A stretch of 28,699 nt of DNA from JANMEX01 sp043776635 (GCA_043776635.1 JAYVRA010000043.1:1-28699), one strand, 5' to 3'; numbered from the stretch's first letter, positions 1 to 8,001 are shown. Notes: a model not told the origin generated them from the letters alone. Numbers and translations are program-made.

Positions 1-96
1 CACAGCGAAGCCAAACCCTTCACATGGCGCGCAAACCCAGACGAAATCATCGCTGCCAGAAATCGGGGGTTCCAAATGTTGGAATCAATCCACTAG
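1..96 (+). CDS. IS630-family transposase, C-terminal fragment (cut by window edge)
   Basis: An open frame runs from base 1 to a TAG at 94-96 and gives 31 residues containing KPFTWRANPDEIIAA and ending GFQMLESIH. This pattern (KPF-x-W, then a DP(D/E)-x-II-x-A segment and a short basic tail ending in SIH) resembles the end of IS630/Tc1-like transposases, which cut and paste at TA dinucleotides. Only the last part is visible, so the catalytic DDE residues lie outside the window. The gene points toward edd and ends 54 bases before the edd stop, so the insertion sequence sits tail to tail with the operon. The outer inverted repeat should lie within about 97-150, but it cannot be identified without the other end. 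The assignment rests on resemblance of a short tail only. Confidence 0.55.
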   Translation, partial: HSEAKPFTWRANPDEIIAARNRGFQMLESIH

Positions 97-149
97 GTAA
101 CTACCATAATCGATATGAACTACATGCTTATCACTCATTTTTTCGTCGA

Positions 150-1964
150 TCAAAACGGACTAGCCCCCTCATCCGCCCGGCTTGCCATCCGCCTGAATAT
201 CCCGAACAATTCCCGCCCTGTGCCAAAATCATTGCCGGACAAATCTACCACCGGGGTCGCCCTTGCTTCCAACGTGCCTGCCGGAACCAGTACTTCAAGT
301 GAGCCTGTTGTGGCGTCGAGCCTTACTATATCGCCGGTTTGTACGCGGCCTATCAGGCCTCCGTCGAGTGCTTCGGGTGTCACGTGAATGGCGGCGGGGA
401 CTTTGCCGGAGGCGCCGGAGAGGCGGCCGTCTGTCACCAGCGCGACTTTGAGGCCGCGATCCTGACAAATACCCAGCGGCGGCATCAGCTTGTGCAGTTC
501 TGGCATACCGTTGGATTTCGGGCCTTGAAAGCGCACGACGGCGATGAAATCATGCGTGAGTTCGCCCGCCTTAAACGCCGCGTGCAGCGCCTCCTGGCTG
601 TCAAAAACAATCGCCGGCGCTTCAATAATATGCCGCTCGGCCTTAACGGCGGAGGTTTTGATAACCGCCTTGCCAAGATTGCCGCTTAGCACTTGCAGGC
701 CGCCCGTCGCATGGAAAGGCTTATAGGCCGGCGTCAAAACCTTCTCATCGCCGCTCTGTAAAGGCGCAGGCACGCGGTGCACCAGCCCGTCGTCGCCAAG
801 CTTGGCTTCCACCGCATAAGGATAAAGTCCTTCACCCCAAACCGTGCGCACATCATCATGCAAATGGCCGCTGTCCAGTAGTTCGCGAATGAGGTAACCC
901 ATGCCGCCTGCAGCGTTAAAATGGTTCACGTCAGCCAAACCGTTCGGATAAATCCGCGCCAATAAAGGCGTGGCATCTGATAGGTCAGACAAATCCTGCC
1001 ATGTCAGCTTAATGCCCGCCGCCGCCGCCATCGCAATCAAATGGATCGAATGGTTGGTGGAGCCGCCAGTGGCATGAAGCCCGACAACGGCGTTCACAAA
1101 TGAGCGCTCGTCGATCATCTCGCCAACCGGAATATAGTCATTGCCAAGCGCCGTAATCGCCAGTGCGCGCTGCGCGGCCTCGCGGGTTAGCGCTTCACGA
1201 AGCGGTGTTCCCGGATTGACGAACGATGCGCCCGGCGTATGCAGGCCCATAATTTCCATCAGCATCTGATTGGAATTTGCCGTGCCGTAGAATGTGCAAG
1301 TTCCCGGCCCGTGATAGGCCTTGGACTCACTTTCCAAAAGTTCCGCTCGGCCCACTTTGCCCTCGGCAAATAGCTGGCGCACTTTGGATTTTTCATCATT
1401 GCCAATACCCGTGGTCATCGGCCCAGCCGGAATAAACACCGCTGGAATATGGCCGAATGTGAGCGCGCCGATAACCAGACCCGGCACGATTTTATCGCAA
1501 ACACCAAGATAAACCGCAGCATCAAACATATCATGGCTAAGGCCAATGGCAGCTGCCATCGCAATTACATCGCGCGAAAACAGCGAAAGTTCCATACCCG
1601 CGCGGCCTTGTGTAACGCCGTCACACATGGCCGGAACGCCGCCCGCCACCTGCGCAATGCCGCCAACGGCATGGGCCGCATCCTTGATAATTTGCGGGTA
1701 AGTCTCAAAGGGTTGATGCGCTGAAAGCATATCATTGTAGGAAGTTATGATGCCCAAATTGGCCACCACATCGCCTGCCAGCGCCACTTTTTCAGACGGC
1801 GAGCATACAGCAAAACCATGGGCAAGATTGGCGCAACCCAGCGTTGCACGGTTTGGCTTATTGTCCATTGCTGCACGGACGCGGGCAAGATAAGGCTCGC
1901 GTGTTGCGCGGGAGCGCTCGATAATGCGCTGCGTAACAGCTTTTACGGCATTGTTTGCGGTCAT
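150..1964 (-). CDS. edd: phosphogluconate dehydratase (Edd)
   Basis: Edd dehydrates 6-phosphogluconate to 2-keto-3-deoxy-6-phosphogluconate, the committed step of the Entner-Doudoroff pathway, in the cytosol. The 604-residue length is usual for the family. The IlvD/Edd signatures are present: MCDGVTQG at about 113-120 and CDKIVPG at about 156-162, whose cysteines belong to the iron-sulfur cluster site, plus the C-terminal DGRLSGASGKVPAAIHV signature. The C terminus (DEGASPF) looks natural and was not clipped by the nearby insertion sequence. The start is supported by GGAGACC a few bases upstream. It is the third gene after zwf and pgl, 28 bases behind pgl. KDPG aldolase (eda), which completes the pathway, is not in the window. 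Confidence 0.96.
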   Translation of the reverse strand: MTANNAVKAVTQRIIERSRATREPYLARVRAAMDNKPNRATLGCANLAHGFAVCSPSEKVALAGDVVANLGIITSYNDMLSAHQPFETYPQIIKDAAHAVGGIAQVAGGVPAMCDGVTQGRAGMELSLFSRDVIAMAAAIGLSHDMFDAAVYLGVCDKIVPGLVIGALTFGHIPAVFIPAGPMTTGIGNDEKSKVRQLFAEGKVGRAELLESESKAYHGPGTCTFYGTANSNQMLMEIMGLHTPGASFVNPGTPLREALTREAAQRALAITALGNDYIPVGEMIDERSFVNAVVGLHATGGSTNHSIHLIAMAAAAGIKLTWQDLSDLSDATPLLARIYPNGLADVNHFNAAGGMGYLIRELLDSGHLHDDVRTVWGEGLYPYAVEAKLGDDGLVHRVPAPLQSGDEKVLTPAYKPFHATGGLQVLSGNLGKAVIKTSAVKAERHIIEAPAIVFDSQEALHAAFKAGELTHDFIAVVRFQGPKSNGMPELHKLMPPLGICQDRGLKVALVTDGRLSGASGKVPAAIHVTPEALDGGLIGRVQTGDIVRLDATTGSLEVLVPAGTLEARATPVVDLSGNDFGTGRELFGIFRRMASRADEGASPF

Positions 1965-1992
1965 AATGGTCTCCGTTGCTGCTTAGGAAGTC

Positions 1993-2724
1993 TCAGCAAG
2001 AATAGATAGAAATAGCGATAGCTGTCTGCCTGATAACGGCACGTATTGGCATGTCTTCGATAGGACCGGCGGCAACAGCCCTGTCCAAAGTCGCGGCCTT
2101 TTCAGGGCCTTCAATATGCAAATAGATCGCTTTGGAATTAAGCAGGAACGGCAGCGTCATCGTGATGCGCGGCTCGCCCGCACCTTGCGCCTTCAGCGCC
2201 AAAGCTGGACCCGCGTTGGTCAGCGCTTCGTGCAGCGTATCGCCGCCAGGAAAGAACGAGGCCGTATGCCCGTCATTACCCATGCCCAAAATTACGACAT
2301 CGAACGGCAGTGTTAAGCCAGCAAGTTTGGCATTAGTCTTGGCAACAGCCGCCGCCGTCGGCACATCTCCGCCGGACCACAGCGAGATAAACGCCGCCGC
2401 CTTGGCTTCGTTTTGCAACAGTAAATCCGAGACGAGCTTGGCATTGGAGCGATCGGATGATGAATCCACCCAGCGCTCATCAACCAGCGTGATAGTGACT
2501 TTGGCCCAATCCAGCACCTCGCGCGAAAGCACGGCAAAGAACTTCTTCGGCGTCGAACCACCGGAAACAGCCAAGGTGGCCGCTCCACGAGAGGTAATGC
2601 CTGCACTCAAAGCCGCCGCCACTTGGCCAGCTAAAGCGCGGGCCAAACTATCCGCATCATTAAAGAAATTGGTTTCCAAACAAACCAATTTTTCGTCCAA
2701 CACAGCTGTGCGCGCCGGAGACAT
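1993..2724 (-). CDS. pgl: 6-phosphogluconolactonase
   Basis: Pgl hydrolyses 6-phosphogluconolactone to 6-phosphogluconate, linking Zwf to Edd. At 243 residues it has the normal size of the DevB/NagB-like type. Visible motifs are SGGSTPK at 54-60 (phosphate binding), LVDERWV at about 80-86 and GMGNDGHTASFFPG at 147-160, the family's active-site loop. Its ATG shares one base with the zwf stop (TGATG), so translation is probably coupled to zwf. The order zwf-pgl-edd is the usual one in rhizobia and relatives, which supports a single transcript from the zwf promoter. The name devB is also used for this gene. Confidence 0.95.
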   Translation of the reverse strand: MSPARTAVLDEKLVCLETNFFNDADSLARALAGQVAAALSAGITSRGAATLAVSGGSTPKKFFAVLSREVLDWAKVTITLVDERWVDSSSDRSNAKLVSDLLLQNEAKAAAFISLWSGGDVPTAAAVAKTNAKLAGLTLPFDVVILGMGNDGHTASFFPGGDTLHEALTNAGPALALKAQGAGEPRITMTLPFLLNSKAIYLHIEGPEKAATLDRAVAAGPIEDMPIRAVIRQTAIAISIYSC

Positions 2725-4199
2725 CAGTCTTCCTCATGCCATGTGCGGCCATCACGCTCGATAAGCGCAATCGCGGATGATGGTCCCCATGTGCCGGACG
2801 TATAACCTTGCGCCGGTTGCGCGGTCGCTTCCCATGCCTGCTGAATAGGATCAATCCACATCCACGCCGCTTCCACTTCGTCGCGCCGCATAAACAGGGT
2901 TTGGTTGCCGCGCACCACATCCATAATCAGGCGCTCATAAGCATCCGGATTGCGAACCTTGAAGGCATCCGCAAATGTCATATCCAGCGGCACGTGGCGC
3001 AGGCGCATCCCGCCGGGACCCGGATCCTTAATCATGATCCATTGCTTGACGCCCTCATCCGGCTGCAAGCGGATAACCAGCTCATTGCGGAACACTTGGC
3101 CCGCCGCATCAGCAAAAATCGAATGCGGCACTTGCTTGAAGGAAATCACGATTTCCGACATGCGGCCGGCCAAGCGCTTACCGGTGCGCAGGTAAAACGG
3201 TACGCCAGCCCAGCGCCAGTTGGCAACTTCAGCCTTGATCGCTACAAAAGTTTCCGTGTTGGAAGGCGAACCCAATTCATCTTGATAGCTCGCCACCGCG
3301 CCGCTATCGGACGCACCAGCCTTATATTGCCCGCGCACAGTCATCTGCGCCGCATTTGCTTCAGTAATTGGTTTGAGCGAGCGCAAAACCTTCAGCTTTT
3401 CATCGCGCAACGCATTGGCATCCATCGATGATGGCGGCTCCATCGCCACTAGACAGAGCAACTGTAGCAAATGGTTCTGCACCATATCGCGCAGTGCACC
3501 GGCAGTATTGTAATAGCCCACACGGCCTTCAAGCCCGACAGATTCAGCTGCGGTAATTTGAATGTGGTCAATGTGCGCGGAGTTCCAAAGGGGTTCATAA
3601 AGCGAGTTGGCAAAGCGCAGTGCCATCAGGTTTTGCACCGTTTCCTTGCCCAGATAATGGTCAATACGGAACACTTGATGTTCGGCAAAATCATTGCCTA
3701 TAATATCATTGAGCTGCTTGGCCGAAGCTAAATCGCGGCCCAATGGTTTTTCAACCACGATGCGCGATTTCGCCGTTATCAGCCCGTAGCTTTTCAGCTT
3801 ATCGGCAATATCGCCAAACAGAGCAGGCGCAACGGCGAGATAAAAGGCGCGAACGCGGTCTTCCGGAGCATCATTGAAGAACGCTTTCAGTTCGCCCCAG
3901 CCGGTATCGCCCTTGGCATCAACCGGAATATAAAAGAATCTGGCAATAAAAATCTCAATCTCAGCGTCGATACGCTCTGCTGGTTTGACAAACTCGTTGA
4001 TCGCTTTGCGGGCGAAATCGCGGTATCCATCCGTGGTCATCTGCGCACGCGAAGCACCCAGAATGCGCGTTGGCTCAGAAAGTTGACCCGCAACCTGGCG
4101 CTGGTAAAGGGCAGGTATCAGCTTGCGCTCGGCAAGATCGCCGGTGCCGCCAAACACGATGCAGTCAAACGGCTCGACGGGAATGATCTGGCTCGTCAT
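2724..4199 (-). CDS. zwf: glucose-6-phosphate 1-dehydrogenase
   Basis: Zwf oxidises glucose-6-phosphate to 6-phosphogluconolactone with NAD(P)+ and feeds the Entner-Doudoroff and pentose phosphate routes. At 491 residues it is full length. GGTGDLA at 17-23 is the nucleotide-binding turn, EKPLGRD lies at 150-156, and RIDHYLGKE at 178-186 carries the catalytic histidine and the substrate-binding lysine. The AGGATC before the ATG is a plausible ribosome binding site. It is the first gene of the operon and is divergent from the FabH-like gene. The 181-base gap between them holds an inverted repeat at 4245-4270 that could regulate either side. Confidence 0.97.
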   Translation of the reverse strand: MTSQIIPVEPFDCIVFGGTGDLAERKLIPALYQRQVAGQLSEPTRILGASRAQMTTDGYRDFARKAINEFVKPAERIDAEIEIFIARFFYIPVDAKGDTGWGELKAFFNDAPEDRVRAFYLAVAPALFGDIADKLKSYGLITAKSRIVVEKPLGRDLASAKQLNDIIGNDFAEHQVFRIDHYLGKETVQNLMALRFANSLYEPLWNSAHIDHIQITAAESVGLEGRVGYYNTAGALRDMVQNHLLQLLCLVAMEPPSSMDANALRDEKLKVLRSLKPITEANAAQMTVRGQYKAGASDSGAVASYQDELGSPSNTETFVAIKAEVANWRWAGVPFYLRTGKRLAGRMSEIVISFKQVPHSIFADAAGQVFRNELVIRLQPDEGVKQWIMIKDPGPGGMRLRHVPLDMTFADAFKVRNPDAYERLIMDVVRGNQTLFMRRDEVEAAWMWIDPIQQAWEATAQPAQGYTSGTWGPSSAIALIERDGRTWHEED

Positions 4200-4244
4200 G
4201 ATGTGATCCTAATGAATTCGGGCATAATGATCCATAATCTAATC

Positions 4245-4270
4245 GATTTAAATTGGCTAGCCTTTAAATC
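4245..4270. promoter_or_regulatory. inverted repeat in the zwf / FabH-like divergent promoter region
   Basis: GATTTAAA (4245-4252) and TTTAAATC (4263-4270) are perfect 8-base arms around a 10-base centre that itself contains the palindrome GGCTAGCC (4255-4262). It lies 46 bases from the zwf start codon and 111 bases from the FabH-like start. The spacing would suit a dimeric repressor or activator, but no known consensus is recognised. Confidence 0.35.
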
Positions 4271-4380
4271 TGAGGCAACTAAAGCACCAGTTTTTCGATG
4301 CCAATTCTGCCATGTGACAAATGCACGGTTTCAGCCTAGTTTGCATCCAAATTCGAGTCAAAATACCCTGGGAGGGGCAT

Positions 4381-5505
4381 GTGACTAAGGTAGTCATCAG
4401 CGGAACCGGCGTGTTTACGCCAGATCAATCGATTTCCAATGCCGAATTGGTTGCGACATTTAATGCCTATGCCACGGCGCAAAATCTTGTGAATAAGCCC
4501 AAAATTGATGCGGGCGGCATGGAGCCGATTGGGATGTCTTCGGAAGAATTCATCACCAAAGCCTCCGGCATTGAGAATCGTTATGTGTTGGATAAGTCCG
4601 GAGTTCTTGATCCCGGAATAATGCATCCGGTGTTGCGTGAGCGGGCAGATGACGAAATATCCGTCATGGCCGAAATGGCCGTGGATGCAGCAAACAAGGC
4701 ACTTGCCAAGGCGGGCAAGACCGCCGCAGACATTGATGCCGTCATCTGCGCCGCTTCAAATATGGAGCGTGCCTATCCTGCGCTCGCAGTAGAAATTCAA
4801 CAAGCGCTTGGCATTCAGGGTTTTGGCTTCGATTTAAATGTCGCGTGTTCGTCTGCAACATTCGCCATTCATACCGCCGTTGATATGGTCCGCGCCGGTT
4901 CTGCCCGCGCAATACTAATCGTGAATCCGGAAATTTGCTCAGCGCATTTGGAATGGCGAGACCGCGATTGCCACTTTATCTTCGGCGATGTCTGTACGGC
5001 GACTCTAATTGAACGCGCGGATTTGGCGACCTCAGCTACGCAATATGAAGTCGTCTCCACCCGCCTCATCACTGAGTTTTCCAATAATATACGTAATAAC
5101 AATGGCTTCTTACGTCGCACCCGCGAGGGCCACATGACAGACCGCCGCGATATGCTTTTCCACCAGGAGGGACGCAAAGTCTTCAAACAAGTCGTGCCGA
5201 TGGTGTCCGACCTGATACTCTCGCACTTGAAGGACAATAATATCCCTCCCGCCGACCTCTCCCGCCTCTGGCTGCATCAGGCCAATAAAGGCATGAATGA
5301 TATGATCGGCCAGAAAGTGCTTGGCCGCGTGCCGGAGCGCCACGAGCAGCCTAATATTTTGCAAGACTATGCTAACACCTCATCGGCCGGCTCCATCGTC
5401 GCTTTCTCAAAATTCTCCGATGACCTGCCACGTGGCAGTCTCGCGGTGCTGTGCTCGTTCGGCGCTGGTTATTCAGCAGGCAGCGTGATTTTGAAAAGGG
5501 TATGA
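4381..5505 (+). CDS. beta-ketoacyl-ACP synthase III (FabH-like)
   Basis: This thiolase-fold enzyme is predicted to condense an acyl-CoA with malonyl-ACP in fatty acid synthesis. With the GTG start at 4381 the protein has 374 residues and begins MTKVVISGTGVFTP. The catalytic triad is intact: Cys156 in NVACSSAT, His299 in LHQANKG and Asn332 in ANTSSAG. An upstream in-frame ATG (4321) was rejected because a very strong GGGAGGGG (4370-4377) sits right before the GTG. At 374 residues it is longer than the roughly 320-residue housekeeping FabH and belongs to the longer subgroup, some members of which (for example PA3286 of Pseudomonas aeruginosa) take medium-chain acyl-CoA. It may therefore be an auxiliary rather than the primary initiating enzyme. 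Its ribosome binding site is perfectly complementary to part of the RNA described at 26697-26812. Confidence 0.88.
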   Translation: MTKVVISGTGVFTPDQSISNAELVATFNAYATAQNLVNKPKIDAGGMEPIGMSSEEFITKASGIENRYVLDKSGVLDPGIMHPVLRERADDEISVMAEMAVDAANKALAKAGKTAADIDAVICAASNMERAYPALAVEIQQALGIQGFGFDLNVACSSATFAIHTAVDMVRAGSARAILIVNPEICSAHLEWRDRDCHFIFGDVCTATLIERADLATSATQYEVVSTRLITEFSNNIRNNNGFLRRTREGHMTDRRDMLFHQEGRKVFKQVVPMVSDLILSHLKDNNIPPADLSRLWLHQANKGMNDMIGQKVLGRVPERHEQPNILQDYANTSSAGSIVAFSKFSDDLPRGSLAVLCSFGAGYSAGSVILKRV

Positions 5506-5611
5506 ATTGCCTATAATTTGCACATAACTAGATATTGACCAATGCATAAAATGCACTGCTGCGCTGCAATATAAAATCTACTCATTTGTCACCGGAGTGT
5601 CTATTTTCCAG

Positions 5612-5652
5612 TTATCGAATAACAAAAATCTAAATTTAGATTAGTTCGATAA
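5612..5652. promoter_or_regulatory. nested inverted repeats upstream of the DUF1127 gene
   Basis: AATCTAAATTTAGATT (5627-5642) is a perfect 16-base palindrome. It is flanked by TTATCGAA (5612-5619) and its reverse complement TTCGATAA (5645-5652), slightly off centre. GTTAT-CGA-ATAAC (5611-5623) is a further short dyad. The block ends 22 bases before the DUF1127 start codon, so it can act as a DNA operator or as folded 5' leader RNA. No named consensus is recognised. Confidence 0.45.
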
Positions 5653-5674
5653 AATTCTCGAAAGGAGACATAAA

Positions 5675-5818
5675 ATGGATATTGCACGTTCTTACCAAAA
5701 TTGGCGCTCTTACCGTAACACTGTCGCCGAACTTCGCGGCATGACCGATCGCAATCTTGCAGACCTCGGCATTTCCCGCGCAGACATCCGCGCAGTTGCC
5801 CGCAACGCGGTCAAATAA
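5675..5818 (+). CDS. DUF1127 small protein
   Basis: This 47-residue basic protein starts MDIARSYQNWRSYRN and continues with an ELRGMTDRNLADLGISRADI segment, the typical DUF1127 core (L-x-x-(L/M)-(S/T)-D-R-x-L-x-D-(L/I)-G-(L/I)-x-R-x-(D/E)-I). The ATG has a good ribosome binding site, AAAGGAG at 5661-5667, with 7 bases between. Members in Agrobacterium, Sinorhizobium and Rhodobacter have been linked to RNA turnover, phosphate and carbon metabolism and stress; CcaF1 of Rhodobacter is an RNA-binding example. It is a single-gene unit between an AT-rich leader with palindromes and a strong terminator. The family call is secure but the role here is not known. Confidence 0.9.
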   Translation: MDIARSYQNWRSYRNTVAELRGMTDRNLADLGISRADIRAVARNAVK

Positions 5819-5844
5819 TTTCAGCCAACAGGCTCAGTTGACCC

Positions 5845-5876
5845 GCACCCGCCGCACTGGCGGGTGCTTTGTTTTT
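5845..5876 (+). terminator. intrinsic terminator of the DUF1127 gene
   Basis: GCACCCGCC (5845-5853) pairs perfectly with GGCGGGTGC (5859-5867) around a GCACT loop and is followed by TTTGTTTTT. It lies 26 bases after the stop codon. Confidence 0.9.
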
Positions 5877-5957
5877 AAGCATTGCTTTGATTGTCGCACA
5901 TCTTGAACTGACGTACTCTTGCATCATCTATCCTTGACTACAGGATAAAGTGCTTAG

Positions 5958-6773
5958 ATGAAAACTTGGAATATTAAATCAACGCTGATTTTGGGCAGCG
6001 GGCCGGATGCGCTCAATGCCCGCGGTTTTTCACGCGATGGTTTCGAAAATATCGTTTCTATCAACAACGCATGGCGTGTGCGCGGGGATTGGGATTATCT
6101 CATCCACCCGGATGATTTTCCGGCGGATCGCAGGCCGGAAAATACGGGTGCGGACCAAATAATTATTACTTCCACTGATTACGTCCCTCTGCAGAATCAA
6201 CTTGGCGGTTTCATTTATGCAGGCGGCACCATGGCATTCACCGCCGGTTACTGGGCGCTTGCCGCGCTGAAGCCCAAAATATTGAGTTTTTTCGGCTGCG
6301 ATATGACCTATTCTAAGCAGCAAACGCATTTTTACGGCCAAGGCACAGCCGATCCGCTCCGTGCCGACATTAGCCTGCAAAGTCTTGAAGCAAAGTCTGC
6401 GCGATTGATGATCTTGGCCGCGCTCGAAGGCTCACTCTGCGTGAACCTCACCAATAGCGATGAATCACGGCTGGTATTTCCAAAAAACAGCGCTTCGGAT
6501 TTGGCACACTGGACAAAGGACGATCTCAACCAAGCGCTTCAAAACCTGATTGTCTCGCTGGATTTTGAAGCCGTGGATACGGCGTTAACTACAGAAAAAC
6601 GCCTCGGCTATTTTGTAGAATCAGGTAAATATTGGGAGCAGCAAGAAAAATTTGATGCAGCAAAACTGCGCGAGATTGATGCGCTGTGGCTTGCCGCAGC
6701 GGGCCTGAACCAATCTACAGCCTATCTATCAGCGCATACCAATTCAGCGCTAAAAACAGCAGTGGCGTCCTGA
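5958..6773 (+). CDS. unrecognised protein, possibly a GT42/DUF115-like glycosyltransferase
   Basis: A 271-residue soluble protein with no signal peptide. It opens with a Rossmann-like strand and glycine turn, LILGSGPDALN (10-20), then SINNAW (34-39). A segment GGTMAFTAGYWAL (89-101) is followed by a strand and FFGCDMTY (111-118), then HFYGQGTADPL (124-134). This order (glycine-rich start, asparagine near a strand, small-residue helix, strand with G-x-D, then histidine with Y-x-G) resembles bacterial GT42 sialyltransferases and the DUF115/MptE-like fold, but the match is by pattern only. The last 130 residues are helical and not recognised. The ribosome binding site is weak (AGGATAAAG further upstream than usual). 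Its 3' end overlaps the convergent PuuB-like gene by 59 bases. No surface-sugar genes lie nearby to support a function. Confidence 0.7.
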   Translation: MKTWNIKSTLILGSGPDALNARGFSRDGFENIVSINNAWRVRGDWDYLIHPDDFPADRRPENTGADQIIITSTDYVPLQNQLGGFIYAGGTMAFTAGYWALAALKPKILSFFGCDMTYSKQQTHFYGQGTADPLRADISLQSLEAKSARLMILAALEGSLCVNLTNSDESRLVFPKNSASDLAHWTKDDLNQALQNLIVSLDFEAVDTALTTEKRLGYFVESGKYWEQQEKFDAAKLREIDALWLAAAGLNQSTAYLSAHTNSALKTAVAS

Positions 6774-8001
6774 AACGGCGTCCGCCCGGGAATGCCGGAA
6801 TTTTAAGGTCGCGCAGGAACCTTAATTTATCGTCGTTTCCCGTCAGTGTTTCGGCGTAAAGCCGCCCGCTAAAATTCGACAACATCACGCCATGGCCGGA
6901 ATAGCCGCCAATGCTCGTCACGTTCGTCATCACCTCGCGCACAAATGGCTTGCGAGACAGGGTTATACCGACATACCCGCCCCATGAATGGGTGAGTTTC
7001 ACATTCGCCAACTGTGGATAAACTTCCGTAATCTGCCGCCGTACGCCGGATTCGATTTCCGCAGGTGTGCCTGCGGAGTAAATCTCGCGCCCGCCAAACA
7101 GCAGACGGTTATCCTTGGTTTTGCGGAAATAGCGCACCACAAAACGGCTGTCATCCACGCTTTCGCCGCCAGGGATAATCTTCAAATCATCGTCAAGCGG
7201 CTCGGTAGCGCCTATAAACGAGCCTATCGGCATAATATGCGAGGCCGAAACCGGCTCCAACGTGCCGCCATAGGCATTGGTGGCCATCAGCGCTTTGTTC
7301 GCCGTGATTGTGCCATTTGCCGTGCCGACGATCACTTTGCCGCTTTGGCTGGCAAGCGATGTTGCCTTCGTGGTCTCATGAAGTTCTGCGCCGGCGCCAG
7401 CCGCCGCTTTAGCCAGCCCGACAACAAATTTCATCGGGTGAATATGCCCCGTGCCGATATCGCGCGTGCCACCCAAATAGCGCGTTGAACCCAGCCGGTC
7501 GGTGGTTTCTTGCGCATTCATCCATGAAATATGCGGATAATTATAGCGCTCGGCCATAATTTGCCCGTGCGCCTGGTAGTCTTTGAGGTAGCCCTTTTTG
7601 TGCACCGCCGATATCTGCCCCGGCACATAATCCATCTCGATTTTATGCGTCTTGGCAAAGTCGAACATGTGCGCTTTCGCATCTTCGGCCATTTGAAACA
7701 GCGCCTTTGCACGCTCAAGACCGACATCGGCCTCCATTTCCTCCACCCATGCCCGCTGGCCGGTGCCAAATTGCCCGCCATTGCGCCCGGATGCACCATC
7801 GCCAAACCGATGCTGCTCGATGAGAATAACGGAAACACCCTTAATAGCTAGATGGTAGGCGGCAGACAGGCCCGTAAACCCGCCGCCAATGACCACCACA
7901 TCGCAAGTCTGCGACCCGTCCAGTACCGGATAGGCCGGTCTGTCCCCGACGCTGGCTTCATACCATGAAACGCCGGGGGATATGGGGCTTTGATAGGTCA
8001 T
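6715..8001 (-). CDS. puuB: FAD-dependent oxidoreductase, gamma-glutamylputrescine oxidase (PuuB/OrdL) type
   Basis: The likely role is oxidation of gamma-glutamylputrescine to gamma-glutamyl-aminobutyraldehyde, releasing ammonia and hydrogen peroxide. The DAO-type FAD fold is clear: CDVVVIGGGFTGLSAAYHL at about 33-51 is the dinucleotide-binding motif, followed by GASGRNGGQ at about 74-82, typical of the PuuB/OrdL group. The ATG at 8001 is chosen over an in-frame GTG at 8016 because GGAGGAAGG (8006-8014) is then ideally placed; this gives 428 residues. Its neighbour upstream is a PuuA-like ligase and a putrescine importer lies nearby, which supports the polyamine assignment. The two genes are separated by a 214-base gap with a repeat, so they may not share all transcripts. 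The closely related OrdL oxidases act on other amines, so the substrate is inferred. Confidence 0.85.
   Translation of the reverse strand: MTYQSPISPGVSWYEASVGDRPAYPVLDGSQTCDVVVIGGGFTGLSAAYHLAIKGVSVILIEQHRFGDGASGRNGGQFGTGQRAWVEEMEADVGLERAKALFQMAEDAKAHMFDFAKTHKIEMDYVPGQISAVHKKGYLKDYQAHGQIMAERYNYPHISWMNAQETTDRLGSTRYLGGTRDIGTGHIHPMKFVVGLAKAAAGAGAELHETTKATSLASQSGKVIVGTANGTITANKALMATNAYGGTLEPVSASHIMPIGSFIGATEPLDDDLKIIPGGESVDDSRFVVRYFRKTKDNRLLFGGREIYSAGTPAEIESGVRRQITEVYPQLANVKLTHSWGGYVGITLSRKPFVREVMTNVTSIGGYSGHGVMLSNFSGRLYAETLTGNDDKLRFLRDLKIPAFPGGRRFRTPLLFLALNWYALIDRL

Noticed and set aside
2132..2764. Long plus-strand frame opposite pgl (210 residues)
   Set aside because: Mirror of the pgl coding frame; pgl has clear active-site motifs while this one has none.
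4321..4380. Upstream ATG start for the FabH-like gene
   Set aside because: No ribosome binding site precedes it, the added residues are not FabH-like, and GGGAGGGG sits just before the GTG at 4381.
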